From Tubiluchus corallicola (Eukaryota > Priapulida > Priapulimorpha > Priapulimorphida > Tubiluchidae): a stretch of DNA of 64,000 bases. Shown piece by piece: positions 60,200 to 64,000 of this stretch. Position 1 is the first letter of the stretch. The number at the start of each line of letters is the position of its first letter. The notes beneath the pieces are model-generated. The model saw only the letters and a list, made by a program, of their open reading frames with translations. It was not told the origin of the DNA and did not search any database. Position numbers and translations under genes: made by a program. Location of the stretch: the NCBI GenBank assembly GCA_030141605.1, contig JAQGDQ010000001.1:186001-250000 (forward strand), read 5' to 3'.

Positions 60200-63100
60200 T
60201 TAAGTTGTATCATCAGCATCGGGCTGCTTGTCTGCATCATGCTCAACAAACTTGATTAGTTCAGCATTCTTCATAACGCTGTCGCCTTCCTTGAACAGAA
60301 CCCGATCAACTACGCAAGCTTTGTGAGCACGGATGACGTACTACAACAATAAAATGAAATGTATTGATCTAATAAACAATTACAATAAGTTCCTATTAAT
60401 GTGTAAAAAGTGTATTAATTAAACATTAATATTTATGTTCCAAAGCTATGTGTTGACCCAAGTAGTTCAACAATGTGTCACTTAAACAGTCTGGAAAGTA
60501 TAAGAAAAAACTGCACAATAAAAATAAAGCACTTTGCCTTAAGAACATGTAAAAAGCAGTGCAAGTCCTGAAAGTTACCTCCATTTTCATTGCAATCATT
60601 ACTAAAAGTGGATCTCCAACAGCTACTGAATCACCTGGTTTTACAACAATTTTTTCAATTACACCTGGCATAGGAGCCACAGCACCACCCAGTGTAGTTC
60701 CACCTCCACTTTCTTTTACAAATTTTGGTGCTGGTAGAATGAATTCATAACTGCCACACTGGAAGAAAAAGAAAAGGATTGCTGGTTGATACATTTTCGC
60801 TTAACCAAGATCCTTTGCCCTCAGGTTTTCTGTCACTACTACTGCTGTTTTTTCCTCTTTATGAAGCAAGATAGACAGACACAAGGCAGCCCAGTATAGA
60901 CTGAATATGAAAGACCATTGACTATATGAAATAGTTTTTAAGTTAGATTTAGCAGGTACTGGGAAGCTAAAATTGATCTTGTCTACATTATCTACACTAA
61001 AACAATATATGCTATAGGCAACAAAGCCATTAGTTATATGCTATTAATTAGTAAGAAGACAGGATACATAAATATATACAATGGTGCTATGAGAAAACCT
61101 TATACAAAATTCACTTCAACAAGATTAGTAAGAATAATGGACTCGAGTGCTGTCAGACTTGCAAATGCACAGTAACATTTTACTTGCACAGTAAAACTAG
61201 ATTGAAATTCCTTCAAATTGGAGCATCACTACACAAAAATATGACTCTACTTGGATAGTTTTGCCTTTTTAAACTTCTGCAGTTATTAGAACTTTTAACT
61301 ATAATTTAGCAAGACCAAAGCAGAACAGGACATAACAGAAAAAACCTTTGTGAAAATGTGCAGGGTTTCGTCTTGTAAGACAACAGTGTTTTTGGTCGTT
61401 ATGCCATTCACGCTACACGTTATTTCACCAGCATCGCCCTGCTGCTGAAATTGACCTGTAACGTTGTACTCTTTCCCATCAAAACTGACAGTAAAGTTCT
61501 TTAGTCCCATATATGCCACTTTCAGTTCTATTTCTGCAAAAAATGTAATACATTGTACATTACTTAGACTGGAAAGTCCACAAAAGTACTGAAGGAATTT
61601 TAACAATGGGCAAAAATGGGATAATAATGCTAAATGTGTTAAAAATTGAAGATGGTGAAAATTAGCAATCTCACAAAGCCAAGATTCTGTGTGTTCTACT
61701 ATTGCTGGATGAGCAAAAATTACAGCATCTGGACATATGTAGTGATGACAGTTGGTATTTATTGTAATACTGTATTGCAAAATATGCGAGCAAGCCTTTT
61801 AATTTCATCTTACCATAACCAGTAGCCTAGAACATAAGAGAGATTGATCCCAGGAAACGTGAATGTGGCTTTCATAGCTCGCTTTGAATTTTCTCCAGTA
61901 AGTTAAAAATTTGCAAGATATCAGAACACAGTCAAATCTCTTTATATTAACCACCCACACTGTGACTGGAAAAAAGTCGGCATTATAACGAGGTGCTTTA
62001 AATTTTGCCATAGATAAACCATGAAACAGTGAGACTAGTGTACACAGGTTAAGGACCTCAATTTTCAATCTAAAAGTTAATAAATTTAAAAAAATTAATC
62101 ATTTGTTAACAATGACTCATTTAAAAATCCATAATCTTTATTAAGAACTTTTTGTTTACATAATAAATGTGTTTTTACTCAACTAAATAATAAACTGTAG
62201 GCCTATTTCTCCACTAAACATGTAAAAAAGGTTAAGTCATAACTACAAATTTCTTGCTGAGATTTGTTTGAGTGATTCTTAGAAAACAAGCAAATATCAC
62301 GCTATTTGTTTGTGAAAAAAGATAGATGTTATCTTGTCAGTTGCCACTATGCCTGCATGGCACATTGACGATAATATCAGTCTATTCCGATTGTATGATC
62401 TACAGCTTGCAAACAACAAGTAACATATGGCCAGTGTCAGAGGAGCACATAGCAACCTAGTACAGCTGGTATTATAGTGAGATGCCATTGGTGCTAACTG
62501 AGACTGCTGGTGGTATTTTCCCATGGAACACATATGCTAATTTGCCTGGTTGATAACTGGAGGCGATATAATGGATTATTTTATATCCATTTGAAATCAG
62601 CCATTTCGTTCCTGACCATTTCGAAGTGGATAAACTAGTTTGGGGAGCATCAATGGGGCGGGGGGTGTAACGAGTGACCATACCCATAATTAAAAAAATT
62701 CTCCTTGTCATCTCTCAAATGAGAAAAACTGTTGACATGAGCCTACCGCACGATCTCAGTTTGTTAATCGAATGTATTCAGTGTTTGTGAGTGACTATGC
62801 TTTTAATTAGCCTCAGAAGCCTGCAAGCAGTTAAAACATCCACATTTTTATGTTCCACACTCAAGTGCAGCATGGGAAATAAACTTTGCATGATGCTAGA
62901 TGTTGGGTGCTTGGACGTGTGACGCATGATGCCAGATGTTGGGATCAATGAGATCATGTGTGTTGCAAGTCTTAATAAACAGTAATGTGTAACTATTGTA
63001 CTAGTTACTAAATACGTTCAATAAAGAATAAATGCACAGCAAACTTACTGCTTCTTTCAGCATCTAACTGAATAGTTCTGGTCAGCTTGTGATTCAGTCT

Positions 63101-63918
63101 AGATCCACATCCATAAGAAAATGGTGAAAATGGATCTACAACATCATATAATTGATTGTATATACAGTCATGTTCACAAAACTGATATAATAATGATCAA
63201 GCTATTGCCATTTTGTTTTCTCACCTAGGCTTAATAAACTAGTCTTTCTTGACTGTTCTTGTTGGAGAAGTACTAGAGCTAATGCAGCTTGACACACAGT
63301 ATAATCTGGTAGGTCTCGTTTTGGAAAAAGTTTTTCTTGGTGCTCTGGGATGAAGTCCGTATGAACCTATAACATGAACTTGCCATTAACAGAAAAACTC
63401 AAATGCTAGTTTTTATACTATAGTGGGAGGTATATATTTCAGGTAATTAGTAAAAATTCAACTTCTTTATATCATCCACAAGTTAACAGAGTAGTTCGCA
63501 TGGTAGATCAAACATCACTATTTGCAACTTATTAATAATGGAATTATGATCTTAGATGAATTATTAATTCCATTTACAATAATGATGATTATTAATTTTT
63601 GTGTTATTATTATTATTAGTGCACAAATTATTCATATTACATTGACAGTTTTTAAAAAAAATCATTCATGAAAACAATTTGATTGCTATAAAAAAAGCTG
63701 CTTTTAACTAGAGTTAACGTCTGTTCTAGTTTTCACTTAATTGATGTCTCATCGATGTTATTATCACGCATGATATCGAAAATAATGTAAAAAAAACATT
63801 ATAATGATCTAATTATAATATAGAAGTACAATGCTGTTTTACTTACTTTTCCAAGTTGAAAATCTTTATTTGAAGCGAGGTTAGTCAAAAATTTCACATT
63901 TGTTTTTACACCAACAAT
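60200..63918 (-). CDS. MCCC1: 3-methylcrotonyl-CoA carboxylase alpha subunit, C-terminal part
   Basis: Mitochondrial biotin enzyme of leucine breakdown; the alpha subunit carries biotin carboxylase and the biotinyl domain and works with MCCC2. Six exons, phase-consistent: 63918-63847, 63366-63225, 63135-63049, 61533-61346, 60758-60579 and 60340-60200 (stop). Together they give the last 269 residues. The first exons hold the end of the carboxylase domain (TNVKFLTNLAS, VHTDFIPEH, CQAALALVLL). The middle exons encode the linker domain that contacts the beta subunit (CSVNGITTKN). The last two encode the biotinyl domain, with PMPGVIEKI and the biotin site AMKM (Lys codon 60585-60587). The exon junction falls right after AMKME. 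The N-terminal two thirds lie beyond base 64000. Confidence 0.95.
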
Positions 63919-64000
63919 CTGTTAAAGATAAAATAGAATCTATTAGTTGAATAATTTTAAAAAATAAAATGTCAACACTGTAAACAGCATACTATGCTTA

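Overview
This window is animal nuclear DNA: AT-rich, with genes split by GT/AG introns, abundant microsatellites and many decayed transposons. I cannot name the species. Short intercistronic spacing between two intronless housekeeping genes, with a splice-acceptor-like site between them, suggests a lineage with spliced-leader trans-splicing and operons (tunicates are one example; others are possible). That is an inference.

Layout. 187-10309 (+) carries ten exons of a CYP4-type cytochrome P450 whose 5' end lies outside the window; one intron holds an antisense, broken Ty3/gypsy retrotransposon. 10310-15352 is intergenic and contains a perfect 64-bp tandem duplication and a 1.07-kb inverted-repeat transposon filled with palindromic TTATAACG units. 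15353-29130 (-) is a thioester-containing (complement/alpha-2-macroglobulin family) gene. A single 4.5-kb exon holds nearly all its domains; two further exons add a Ser/Thr/Asn-rich linker and a C-terminal netrin-like (C345C) domain. 29131-33704 is intergenic, with a tRNA-derived SINE-like sequence. 33705-36392 (+) is an intact, intronless TEX11 (SPO22/ZIP4-like) meiotic gene.

37912-55136 (-) is a six-exon PPM1L-type membrane-anchored PP2C phosphatase with long introns rich in small transposons. Two inverted copies of one element family flank its exons 2 and 3, and one copy is split by a CR1-like LINE. 55137-56794 is intergenic and carries a second LINE tail. 56795-57022 and 57077-57490 (+) are complete intronless ANAPC13 and GSKIP genes only 54 nt apart. 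60200-63918 (-) is the C-terminal third of MCCC1, ending in the biotinyl domain; its 5' part lies beyond the window.

The genes belong to unrelated pathways (oxidation of lipids or xenobiotics, innate immunity, meiosis, signalling, cell cycle, leucine breakdown), so proximity does not imply a shared pathway. The most interesting items are the ANAPC13-GSKIP pair, the TEP architecture, the intronless TEX11, the inverted repeats around PPM1L exons 2-3, and a recurring design of small elements built from short repeated motifs. Exon boundaries were read by eye from reading-frame phase and GT/AG signals.
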